In this document: one piece after another, positions 23,873-35,361 of the stretch
How positions within the stretch are numbered: the first letter of the stretch is position 1
Layout: each line of letters opens with the position of its first letter
Source: Hirudinaria manillensis
Lineage: Eukaryota > Annelida > Clitellata > Hirudinida > Hirudinidae
Reading direction: 5' to 3'
DNA length: 64,000 nt
Assembly: GCA_034509925.1 (NCBI GenBank)
Contig: CM067528.1
Location: forward strand, 6,306,001 to 6,370,000
The notes under the pieces: generated by a model
The model's input: the letters and a program-made list of their open reading frames with translations, nothing else
Told to the model about the DNA's origin: nothing
Database searches by the model: none
Position numbers and translations under genes: made by a program

Positions 23873-26800
23873 CGCGAAAGAGAGAGAGGGGAAGAGAGAT
23901 GGAAAGTATAGTGCATAAATATAAGACAGTGAGGCGCGGATTTAGGCTTAGCAACATCCCTGTGAGCTTCCTTATTGATTTCTTCTTGCTGTCTCCTGTA
24001 ATGCCAGGTCTTCTTAGTAGATGGGCTTGCCTGTACACCGTTGCCACTTCTATTATGTACCGGTACTATGGATGGCCGTTGGTCCTTTGATGTTCTAAGA
24101 TGCATAACATTAATTGAAAACAAGTTAATGATTGGTTCTTTATAACGACATGTTTCAAAATATAGGTGTATTTTGTAACTAATTCCAAATATTAGGGGCA
24201 GAGAAACTGAACGTTATTATATCTATAAATAAATTATGATTATTGTGATGGCGATGATGATTATGATGTATATTCCTACTATCGTTATTTATCGATTTCT
24301 CAGCCAGTGAAGAATGAACTCTGCTCAGAGGCAGTGACCTAGGACATACATTCATAAACTTATCATTTTTAAATTATTTTTGAAAGTATTACCAAATTAC
24401 TGTCATTTCAATTGGCTATAGGCAGACTATAATATTTAGGTTTCTATATAATATACTCAGCTATTTTTGGGACTTAATTTGACAAGAACCAATGCCTTTA
24501 ATCCATATTGTGTTTCAAAACTTGACTTTTGAAGAATTTCAAATTTAGGAGAGCAAACGCTTACAAAAAAAGGATAAAAAATCAGACAAACAGATAGGCA
24601 GTTGGGATCCGCTAATTTGAAATGTATACTGATGTTGCTTGTCCAAGGTGTAAGATGTAAGAGTTCCAATGAAAATTCTGGAATAAAACAAATATAGGAA
24701 GCGTGTTGAGGCAGCATTATTAAATCTAATTTGATGGAAAATGGCTTCAATCAAAATTAAGTTCATGCTATTTTTTCGAGAATTTAAATTTCAAGGATTT
24801 AAAAGAACGTTAATAGTAATTAAGCTAATAAATAATATGCTCGATACTTTTACGGATGTAAAAATTTAAAAAAAAAATACTGTTCAGCGACAAAGGATGG
24901 CATGCATGAGCTTCAATGACTCCATAAATTTCTTTTCCAACTTCCGAGCGGAAAATCGAATGTCAGAACCATTTCCAGTCCATTATTCTGCAGCTTTTTT
25001 GCGAAAAAAATATATGGCAAATTAGACAAATACTTTCAGAGTTTATTTGCATTTTTGTTCCTGAAAGTTGCCAAAAGCAATGACAATTATTCATGCTTAT
25101 ATCTTATACGTATATGTTGCATGTTAAGAACTAAATATAATTCTAGATTAATGAATAATATTATTAATAATCTTTGCATAATTAATTTATCAGCAACATG
25201 GGTTGGCGGAGCCTACATAAATGGAACTGCCGAGGCCATCTTCGCAAACGATCTTGGTCTGGCTTGGTGTCAGGCACCATTTGGCTACGCTCTCAGTTTG
25301 GTTTTCGGTTGGTATAAATTTTTCAAATATTTTCTATATTTTCAATATTTTCAAATAGTTTCTAACTCTGCAAATAAATGCAAATGCATTTCTTAAATCT
25401 AATAATTCATCACGTGCAGGGGGGCTCTTCTTTGCAAACAAGATGAGGACCGAAGGTTATGTGACTATGCTCGATCCATTCCAACGAAAGTATGGTGAAA
25501 GGATGGGAGGTTTACTCTATCTGCCAGCTCTCATGGGAGAGGTGTTTTGGTCTGCTGCCATATTGGCTGCCCTAGGTAAATGAAACTTTCCGCCATCTTA
25601 TATCAAAACTAAAAAAACTATTAAACCAACTAAAGTCGCAATAAATAACTCTTAGAGATAATAAATAAACGCCTGAGCACCTTTATGTCTCGTTCTTTAA
25701 ATAAATTCCAAACGATACGAAACAATGCATAAATTAACATTAAAAAACGTTCTTGCATTTTCATCAGGTTCGACACTCACTGTCATAATCGACATGGACA
25801 ACAACACAGCCATCATCCTCTCGGCTTGCATAGCCGTTGCTTACACTCTTTTCGGAGGTCTCTACTCTGTGGCGTACACCGATGTTGTCCAACTGTTCTG
25901 TATCCTCTTGGGATTGGTAATTTCAATTCTTCTTCAATTTAGTTTAAACATACTGAGACTTAGTTACTAACTAAGTGATGCATCAACAACAATTATTGCG
26001 TTACAATGACAGTTTAGGATTTTAATTCTCATTCCGATCGACAGTGGTTGGCAGTACCCTTTGCAATGACTCACAAGGCAATGGAAAACAGGAGCATAGT
26101 TTCAGCTCCGGTAACGTGGCTCGGAAAAATCGAAAAGAAAGCCATCGGATCCTGGTTCGATGCTGCCCTACTCCTGGTATTTGGCGGAATTCCCTGGCAA
26201 GTTTACTTCCAGAGGGTTCTGTCAGCCCGATCGCCAGGAAGGGCTCAGATTATGAGCTATGCGGCGGCCCTAGGATGTCTTATTTTGGCCCTTCCACCTG
26301 TTCTTATTGGAGCCATTGCCAAGAGTGCGAGTTAGTGAGAATAAATAACTTCTCTTGCAACTTGAAATTTATTTTTTATCACTAAACATCAATTGCTTTT
26401 TAAATATCGTTAAACAAAATCATCATCTTCCAGATTGGAATGAGACTGACCTCCTAATTGAAAAGAATATGACAATAAATGAGGAAGTTCACAGAAAACT
26501 GATCCTCCCGATGGTTCTTCAATACCTTTGCCCTCCTTGGGTGACCTTTGTGGGTCTGGGGGCAGTTTCTGCTGCCGTGATGTCGTCAGCGGACTCGTCC
26601 GTGCTTTCTGCCAGCTCCATGTTTGCAAGAAACATTTATAAGTCTATCTTTAGACAAAAGGTATTCTTTTTACAATAATATAATCTGAATGGCTTAGTTT
26701 CTTAACCACGTTTTTAGGAATCCAGAATTGCATATTTCATAGCTATGATTCACTAGACAGCTTAACTCCAAGAATTCATTTTTAAATCCACATAGAGGAT

Positions 26801-27985
26801 AAATATAGAGAGACAGCTCTAAATTAATGCTAAATATAAAAACATTTATACTGTATGCACAAGTTGGGTATTTTTAGGTCAAATATATTTCTGGCTTTGC
26901 CTGGTAAAAATATTCGTAGCATTAAAATATATTTTGAAAATGTTTTAAAGCCGCATTCTTCTTCAAGAAAAGTTTGATACTAATATGATAATTGTTTGAA
27001 ACAGGCATCAGAAATTGAAATTATTTGGGTCATGAGGATTGGCATATTTGGAGTCGGAGTACTTTCTATGATTATGGCCATTATGATCACTTCCATTTAT
27101 GAGCTCTGGTTTCTGTGTGGAGATATGGTCTACGTCATACTCTTTCCGCAACTAGTTTCAGTAATATATCTGAACGGCACAAACACTTATGGCTCTTTGG
27201 CTGGTTTCGTCACTGGAGTCATTTTGAGGCTTTTGGGAGGCGAAAATGCTTTCAGGATCAAAGCTGTAATCCACTACCCGGACTATGACCCAGTGGACAA
27301 CCTTCAGTATTTCCCTTTCAAAACCATGACCATGCTCATCAGCTTTCTTGTGATCATTATAGTCTCATATCCCCTCAAAATACTCTTCGAAAGAAGAATC
27401 TTTCCAAAACATTGGGACGTGTTCCAATGCATCGTCAACATACCCGATGAAATGATCATCCTCAAAGAACCAGATGCTATGAACGGAGAGGTAGTGGTAC
27501 ATAATTAAGCGTCTTTCTTATGCAATGTTACGTTTTAACAGAAGTTTCGAAATAATATATTATTACATTTTGAAATGTTTATATTACAGACAAAATAACA
27601 ACTTCAATCATTTCAGATTTCGGCCATCAACGCAAAGAGAAACGCTCCCGGCGCAAACGGAAGTATAAATCCGGCTCTGAAACTTACAAGAGACGACCTC
27701 CTTTTGTCTGCAAATTACCAACGCTTAGCAGAATCAAGATCTCCCAGTCCTCTTCCAGATTCGCAAAATCGAATTCCAGCAGCAGAAAATCCCAGTCTCC
27801 GTCGAGACTCATTGGCCAGTGAAACTATCTCCTCGACAGAAGACAGAAGAACATCCGAAGACCAATCTGGCGAGACCAAAAATGAGGGACCAAATACCAA
27901 ATCTCCAAATATTTCCTCATCCATCAAGCCCTGCCCATCTTCTTTAACCGAGACCAAGATCACCGTTTCCGAGGCAGACGACTAA
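21960..27985 (+). CDS. SLC5A7: high-affinity choline transporter (CHT, SLC5A7 type)
   Basis: Na+-coupled choline uptake at cholinergic terminals, the supply step for acetylcholine synthesis. Eight coding exons keep frame: 21960-22125, 25194-25307, 25420-25575, 25768-25916, 26045-26330, 26434-26660, 27005-27490 and 27617-27985, giving 650 aa. Blocks that match the vertebrate CHT family include IIVFYLLIL with VGIWAA near the N-terminus, [69 protein letters not shown], and [11 protein letters not shown] with [11 protein letters not shown]. The C-terminal tail is longer than in vertebrates (580 aa in human), Ser/Pro/Thr-rich, and has an acidic-dileucine-like RDDLLL that could serve endocytosis. 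The first intron is 3 kb. If the last intron is retained the protein ends GEVVVHN after exon 7, a possible short isoform. Confidence 0.95.
22917..22932 (+). repeat. short interstitial telomere-like TTAGGG repeat
   Basis: The sequence AGGGTTAGGGTTAGG lies in the first intron of the choline transporter gene. TTAGGG is the usual metazoan telomere unit; two and a half units may be chance. Confidence 0.4.
23835..23893. repeat. GA-rich microsatellite
   Basis: GAGA runs with AAAG and CGCG interruptions inside choline transporter intron 1. The Arg/Glu frame on plus and Leu/Ser frame on minus are repeat translations. Confidence 0.85.
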
Positions 27986-29519
27986 CAAGATTCTACAAAA
28001 GTTAGCAAAAGGATGAACATCGAATAGTTTCAGAAGTAGATTTCATTTGCCATTTGGTCGGTTTGCGATGTCTTCAAAGTAGAGTTTTGTCAAACTAGTA
28101 CTGTTTCTAATATAGACTTTGTTCTGTTCCAGGATGCTATATTAATATTGAATTACATATATTCCCATGTCACTCATCAAGATTTTGATTTTATTCTATT
28201 TAACGAGATAATATCTACAAGTCGCAAGTATTCTTCATACAACGAATCAAGTCGCTTAACTTAACACTCAGCTTCAGGATTTTTTGAGAATTTTTTACGT
28301 GATGTTTTAGCTGAATTCTAATTGAAAGGTGCAGTTTAATGTATTTCTCGAAAACTTTGTTTTTCACGATTCTGAAAAGACGTTTCGCATCAACCTGCAA
28401 TATTTTTTTTTATTATTTCCAGGGCAATAAATATTCTGTAAACATCATAAGTAAAGCTATAATTTTCAATATCATTTGAATTGAAAACCATATCTGACCA
28501 ACTTGATGAATATTTGTTCCGAATGCTCACTCTTGACTTCGTACTTCTGAAGATCATTCAGTTGCTTGTACTTTTGTTTTCCAATATTCCTTTTAAACAA
28601 ATATTCAGAAATAACATTTAGCGGAACAAAATGTTTGCTGAAAAGGTTGTTTTAGTAAAGTTTGAATTCGTCTTATGTTCATTTGCTCAAAATTGTAGAG
28701 ATCGATTCGCACAAATTTGTTGAGACTTTAAACATTTCTTTGTAACTCATGTTTCTCTGCTTGTTGTTCAACCTCACATTCCCTTTGATTGGATGTGCGT
28801 GCTCACGTGATCATTTATTTTGCTCTAATTTTAACTTTTACTTTTCAACTTTGAACTTTTGATATTTTAGGATTGTATTTTTCTTTCTTGAACGGGTTTT
28901 CAGGCACTTTTCACAGGGCTCAATATTTCACAACCCTATCCCTATCCTAGACTAAACTACTATTAATTAATTAATTTATTTAGTTATTTCCTCTGTATTA
29001 GAGGCAATAAGTGGACAACTATGTGCTATTCTGACCATCACATCTCATGTTTAAACATTTTCTAGTTGTCATGCACTTAACAAACTACAATCTTCTAAAT
29101 GTCATAGGCCTTAGCTTGAATTGGAGTCACCTTTGACTAGTAACTAATGGATCATGCTAGACTGAAAAATCTCTATATTTTGTTAGCACAGAACATGTAG
29201 TTACTACAACGAGTAGTAAAGCAGTACATGTTGTCAATGGTTAGTGTTGTGCAGTACAATGTTTTTGACGCCAGTACGCAACACTTTGTTTTGTGAAATA
29301 CAAATATGTGACGTCTTCGTTCATAACACAGGACATGGTATTAAATATCTCACCACTAATGAAATTATTTGTCACGTGTTATTATTAACATTATTATTAT
29401 TATTATTATTATTAACTTTATTATTATTAATAACATCCTAATGGAATTACAGTCACATGTTATTATTATTATTAACTTTATTATTATTAATAACATCCTA
29501 ATGGAATTACATAGTCACA

Positions 29520-29559
<40 letters not shown>

Positions 29560-31226
29560 GACATCTTTTATTCGTCTTTGAAACACTTGATTGAAATCAT
29601 CATGTAACACGTAAAATAAAACTTTTCGAAACAACGAAGCATCGACAGTTTAGTAGTTCGATGATATTTCAGTGTTAGAGGTTAGAATCAATATGGTCGT
29701 TTATCTTTTCCAATCAACCTCGTGGTTATTCGGTTTTATGAGGTTGTTTTACAAAACACGACGAAAGTATAGATTTGTTCTTTAGATGTCCTATTTTGCT
29801 TTACAGAAAACCGCCATGTTTAGAATTGCTTTTGGATTGTATTTGAGTCTTTCATAAACTTTTAAAGAGTTAATTATTTAAAGAATCGTTTATTGTTTTA
29901 GATTTCGAAAAGTTGAAGATTCATTTTTTTGGCAATAAAAGCTGAAAATGTATATTAACGAATTTCGTTTGCCAAACAAATCCAGGAAACAATGAAGACC
30001 CCCTTCTATTAACTGTTAACTATTTTTATTTCCATTTTCGAAAATGTTTGAAGCGTACCTTTTGTTTTATAATGATTCACTCATTCAAAATATAAATTGA
30101 AATAAGACTCCATTAAATAAAATGTCAATTAATCCCTAACTTACTGAAACAACTTTAAACAAACTCAGACTCGAAGCAAAGTTTACAAAATGAAATGAAA
30201 GTCACCTTCACCCCCTTCAGTGGCCTTGAAGTCCACCGGACATATGCCTCTCTAACGAACCTAATTATTATTATTAGGGAAACATTCCTAAATCCTAAAT
30301 TTAATTAAAAGTGAACACAGGCGATTATTATCCAGGGGAAGGGTGGAAGCTAAATTAAAGTTTTCAATTAAGTCGAAACACGAGTTGTTCATCGGTAAAA
30401 TGTATCATTTAAAATCTGTAATTTCTCTTAAATTTCGAAATTGTTACGAATACCACAATCAAATATTTCATGTTATTCCCTGAGCCAATGCTTTTGTTGT
30501 ATTCAACTTTAGTTCGGCACATTTACGTGTTGCTAATAAACAATCTCACATTCTGCCCAATTTTACGGCTGTCAGAGAAACTGAAAATAAACGTTAAAAT
30601 AATAAGAAGTTTCTAAATTTAATAGTTCCTTGAATGTGCATAATTTCCAGCTATAAATCAACCGAATAAAGTTGAAGATGAGTTCCGGTCACCCAATTTT
30701 TATAGAAAAAATAAATAAACACTAAACCATCCATTGACCATCCCCCTTTCTAAGCATCCATCAACCAATCAGCAGAAGTGGTGGGCAAATTACTGATTTC
30801 AACTAGGTTGAAACCTCTCCAGAATGTCTTCCCCAGTTACCAATTTGTTGGCAAAACATGACAAAAAATGATTTCCCATCACCTTTTCTCACTTTATTTA
30901 TATTAAATTTTAAAACAAATAGCATATTCTTTTAAATTCTTTTTATAAACTTTAGTAGCTTGTTAATATACAAAGCGTAATAATCTGTCCCAGTCCATTG
31001 GGCGACCCACCAAGGAAAGTAATTGCCCACCATCCCTCTGCAGTAACAATACAGTAGTACCAAATCTAAAATCTTTATAAAATGTTTCTCAATTTAAGCA
31101 TATGTTTAACCAATTATCCATTATGTATGCTGATATACAGATGACATTTCTAAGTATGAGGGAAATATATAAAAAATAAATGAATATTTATTATTAAACG
31201 ATTAAAAGAAATAATTTTATTTTTAA
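27986..31226. other. gene-poor interval
   Basis: Between the convergent choline transporter and FTP-WSC genes. I see no coding exon with support, except that a frame at about 30990-31050 (minus), preceded by an acceptor-like TTACTGCAG, could be an alternative last exon of the FTP-WSC gene. A 62-bp duplication with TAA runs sits at 29369-29560. Confidence 0.5.
29369..29560. repeat. tandem 60-bp unit: CACRTG + TTA run + conserved tail
   Basis: Two full units and a partial third. Each begins TCACGTG or TCACATG, continues with TTATTA runs of different lengths, and (in the first two) ends AACATCCTAATGGAATTACA. The non-microsatellite tail is identical in the two full copies, so the whole unit was duplicated rather than the TTA run simply expanding. 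Confidence 0.8.
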
Positions 31227-34200
31227 TCATTGAATATTTATTTTCAAAATATTGCCTTCAGGGTTGGCAAACGATCCCATTACTGAACGACTGATGCTGT
31301 TATGTGGGGTAACAGTGCTAAAAATAAATAAAAGTTAAAGGCTAATAAATAAATTATTTATGTTACTAAAAGGAACATTATGTAACATATTTATTTACAG
31401 TGGAATGTCTTAAGACCCACCATATGCAGTAACAAGCAGAAATGAGAACAAACACTCCAATCCAAAGATGAAGGAATCGGTAGATACTAACGACTCTTTC
31501 TGTCACATTAGCCATTGCAATAGTTGTGACTTCGAAGTACTGTGCTGAAAGGTCGAAATAAATCTAAATAACAATAACAGTAGCATTAATAATAGTAATA
31601 ATAACAATAACAAGCACTATTATGCACATATAATACTATGTGGTATAAACAAACATCTCTCGAGGCAATGATCTCCAATAAATCCTGGTTTGCATTCGCC
31701 ATCGCACTGACCAAACATATCGTAGCTTCCAGAACATTTTAGCAGATCCTGACATCTCGTGGAGTGAAGGTAAACTTTCAAGCAAGCTATGAAAAAAAAA
31801 ACACGAAACGGAAAACATGCAAAAATTTAAGCTACTCGGACATCTACAGCAAACGTTGCAATGCAATTTGTTAAATAAAATTTAAAAAGATAGGTTTATT
31901 TATTTCTAATTTTCAGTTTGACAGCAAGTATTCATACTCTCAAAAACTGTAGAATAATATTTTCCCCCACAAACATGGAAGAGATCTCCAGAACATTTGA
32001 TCTTGCAACCGTCGTACGCCGATGTTTTGCTGATGGTGTCGCTGCAGACGCAAGTATTTCCCTTTCGAATGCGAAAAACATGATTTAATAATCATCATGC
32101 AAAGTAGAAAATCAGTTTAGTTCAAATTTAGTTGGGTTAAAAAAATAACAATTGTTTAATTGCACCATTTGCTGTTGCGCTGTGGTCTGGTCAAGTTTTG
32201 CGACAAACGTTGTTATGCCATCAACTGAAACGTTAAACTTTCAAGTTAATAATTAAATTAAATTTAATTCACTTTGACGGAAGCATAAATGGAATTATCG
32301 CAGATTTCAAGGCACTTCAAAATAGTCATTTTATTAATTTCTCTGCCTTGGTGGTCGGATGATCTGTAACACCCTCTGTAACGGGGTAGCGATGGAATTA
32401 CTGAAAATCATTACCTTGTTATTATTTAAATTAAAAATAATATCCATGCAAAAAAAAAAGGCAAAAAGAGTGGCAGTTAAATTAATAATGAAATGATAAA
32501 TTTAATGAAAATTCATTAAACCGACCCATGTAGACGGAATAAGCACCTTTCCCCCCACAAAATTTCTTGCTATCGTGACATCTCATGTTGCAGAACTCAG
32601 CCGATATTTCCTGACTTTCATCGTATTCTCCATCGCAATGGCATGAGCTGTTGGCCTAAAGCATGTTCCAGTTAATCGGTAATCAGGAGTATTGCATAAT
32701 GTCATTCATGTTTAATGATAAAACATGTCTTAACTTGGTGTTAAATTGTTAAAATATTAGATTTCATCTAAATAAGTCTTTTTCGTCGAAGTTAAAGCGA
32801 ACGTTTACAAGGCATCGATATAACTCGTGCCAAGAATTATGCGAAATGTTAAGCAACCAGTTGCAGGTATGGACAAACTTGATAGCACAAAAGTAAAACA
32901 TACGTCCTTCGATTACTGAGGAAGATATTATTTAGAAGAAGTTAATGAAAACATTCTGCTTGCAGCAAAGAAAAGTTTCACAGAAGATGAAATAAAGGCA
33001 TTCAAAGCCAGGCGTCCATAATTTTTTTTTCTATTTTCATGCCAATACACTTGCAAATTATTAGTTGTATCCATTCGTATCCATGCTCAAATAATTTAGT
33101 TTTTTTTTTGTTAAGATGATAATTGTTAAAGATGATAAATGTTAATTCAAAGCATTGCAGTGGTACCTCAATGGCAGCAAATATGTATCCTTCGCTAGAA
33201 CATTCTTCTTGGCAACTTTTCAGTAAAGATCCAAAGGTGGTTCTTGGAACTCCACCAAATTGTTTGAAACATCCACGATTGATGAGAACTTTCCGGTCTG
33301 ATCCATAAACACCTGAATCATTTGTATTGAAATTTACAACAACAAAAAAAGACAAAGCCATCATTCCAAGTCTTAATGATGTGTAAAACACTTTACCGAA
33401 TGTGTGAGCTTCGATTTCATAGACTTGTATGACGTTGGTTCCCAAAGTGTCGATGACAATCTTTGAACTTTGTATGGGTGTTGGTATGCAATTGACTCTC
33501 AGCATACGTTTCTGCGCAGGCATCAATTTTGACGCCATTGATTTTGAACACACGAGGAAGCCTTCTCCATCCTTTAAGAAGACGTTGAAGAGATCCAACT
33601 GACCATCTATTCCTATCTCGGTAAATGACATTTAACAGGTATTAATATTAATAACAACAAAGATTATTAATTAATAATACTGTAATCTTGTAATTAATTA
33701 TAGCTATAAATGCTACATTATTATGATAATTAATATTAATGTTGTTTGATGAAGCTTAGATACCATCGTTTCGGGTTTTAGATTATCTAAATCAAGTCCA
33801 ATGAAACATGTCCAATATAGTTTCAGAAATTTTCTATAGTTGAACCTTCGCCTGAGCTTCTCAAAATTCAACATCAACAACAACAATGACGACAACTACG
33901 ACGATTATGACGACGACAACGACAACAGATGGTTGTTCACTCTATTCCTTTTCATTTAACTTTTTAAAAGTTCTTGAAATTTTGGAAATACGTTAAGAAA
34001 TTAACTAATAACGGATATAACAAAAATGGCACCATAAAAATTCAACCTCGACCCTCATAGATGATGACGTAATGAATGTTGAACATCCCCCCAAGGTCTA
34101 TTTCCAGAATAGGTTGGTCTTCGCAGGTAAATGTTCCGTTAATGAGTGTTGGTTGGGAAATAGTTCTTTCTCCATCAAACAACTCTTCAGATACGCTTGC

Positions 34201-35068
34201 ATTGCAGAACGTTCCACTTTTGTATAACGCCACGTTCTCAGCAACGAATTCTAACACAATAATTTAAAGTTTTTAAGCTATTATTTTTCACTTATTTAAT
34301 GTTTTAGATTCTTATTTGTTATCGAGAAAAGACGATTAAGAAACCGAACCAAGACAATCAAAGGATGAGTTCAACCAAGAGAGGAAAGTGAGTCAGGTGA
34401 AGTACATAAGTAATGTATGTTGCTCCATTACTAAACATGAAAGAAGACAAAGATTTGTTGTCCAGAAATCTTTCATTCAGGCAAATCAACCATGGAAGAG
34501 CCAATTTTCTTTTATTTGCAGTGCAAACAGAGCATTGATGTGGGATAGCTGTCCTTAAGTATTACCTTAGAGTGTAACTTGGTTAGGTTCTCTAATTGAT
34601 GTGCTAGCTTCGTGAGTTGGCTCTGTTCCTAATGCTCCTACGGCGTCAGTCCGTTTAACCCATGGACCCTTCCTGCGGGAAGCCTTGGCTGTCTCAATTG
34701 ACAGACAAAGGCATGTGTTTCATGACTGTCTTGTTTGCCATCGATCCTTTTTCAGCACATATTCCGTCAAAAAAGGCTGCATTTATGGTTGTCTCTAGAA
34801 ATTCGATGGGCGCCTAAGCCTCACTATTCCAGGTTTCGTTCCTTCAACATTTCAGAAACACTCAATAACCTCAGTCATTTACAGAAGACATTTACTTTAC
34901 TTGTTTCCAATTTACTGTGCTTCAGAATCTTAATATTTATGCCAAAAAGGGCATAATCTTTAGTCCGTTTATTTGATTTAAATATATTGTTAGTTGAATA
35001 ATTAAACGATTACCTGGTGATGTCAAAACTATTAGAACTAGCGTTGATAATATTATGGGAGACTCCAT
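31227..35068 (-). CDS. predicted type I receptor: signal peptide, FTP/F5-8C lectin-like, 2x WSC, EGF-like, TM
   Basis: Ten exons on the minus strand keep frame throughout: 35068-35014, 34250-34047, 33612-33397, 33312-33167, 32655-32526, 32400-32273, 32061-31938, 31786-31655, 31544-31421 and 31317-31227, giving 449 aa. Residues 1-18 are a signal peptide (MESPIILSTLVLIVLTSPG). A fucolectin-like galactose-binding fold follows (ENVALYK..., LEIDLGG, ...VIQVYEIEAH) to about residue 158. Two WSC domains then cover about 159-250 and 251-334 (GCFKQFGG, CGGKGAYSVY; GCYRSSDHQGRE, CGGKYYSTVF). Next comes an EGF-like stretch (FGQCDGECKPGFIGDHC), a helix LWIGVFVLISACYC and a tail of about 30 residues. It likely binds glycans at the cell surface (domain-based inference). 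I recognise no named orthologue. The last exon is the least certain; a different terminal exon near 31050 is possible. Confidence 0.72.
34251..35013. other. intron 1 of the FTP-WSC gene, with a less AT-rich segment
   Basis: About 34580-34830 is noticeably less AT-rich than the surrounding intron and may be a decayed mobile-element fragment. I could not match it to a family. Confidence 0.3.
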
Positions 35069-35361
35069 CAGATGACTTTCTTAACTTTATGTTTGACAAG
35101 GTAATTGTTAATTTTCCCTGAATTATCGCTGTGTTTACGATTAAAAATCTTGTTCCTACGTCAGAAAAACAAATACAAAATAAAGAAATCTCTCCCCAGA
35201 ATCTATAAATTTTTAATTCCTCAATTAAGCAGAATATCACAAAATGAATTGCTTTTTGATTTCTTTATGGAAATCTACATAAGATGGAATCTACATAATT
35301 TGAAATGAAAGTTCATCCGAATAGAATTAGATTATCATCATCGACTCCTTTGCGGCTGCTT

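Noticed and set aside
23797..24123. Arg/Glu-rich and Leu/Ser-rich frames around the GA repeat
   Set aside because: Repeat translation in the first intron of the choline transporter gene.
33002..33631. A single 209-codon minus-strand gene
   Set aside because: It is two exons (33612-33397 and 33312-33167) of the FTP-WSC gene read through an intron that happens to be open.
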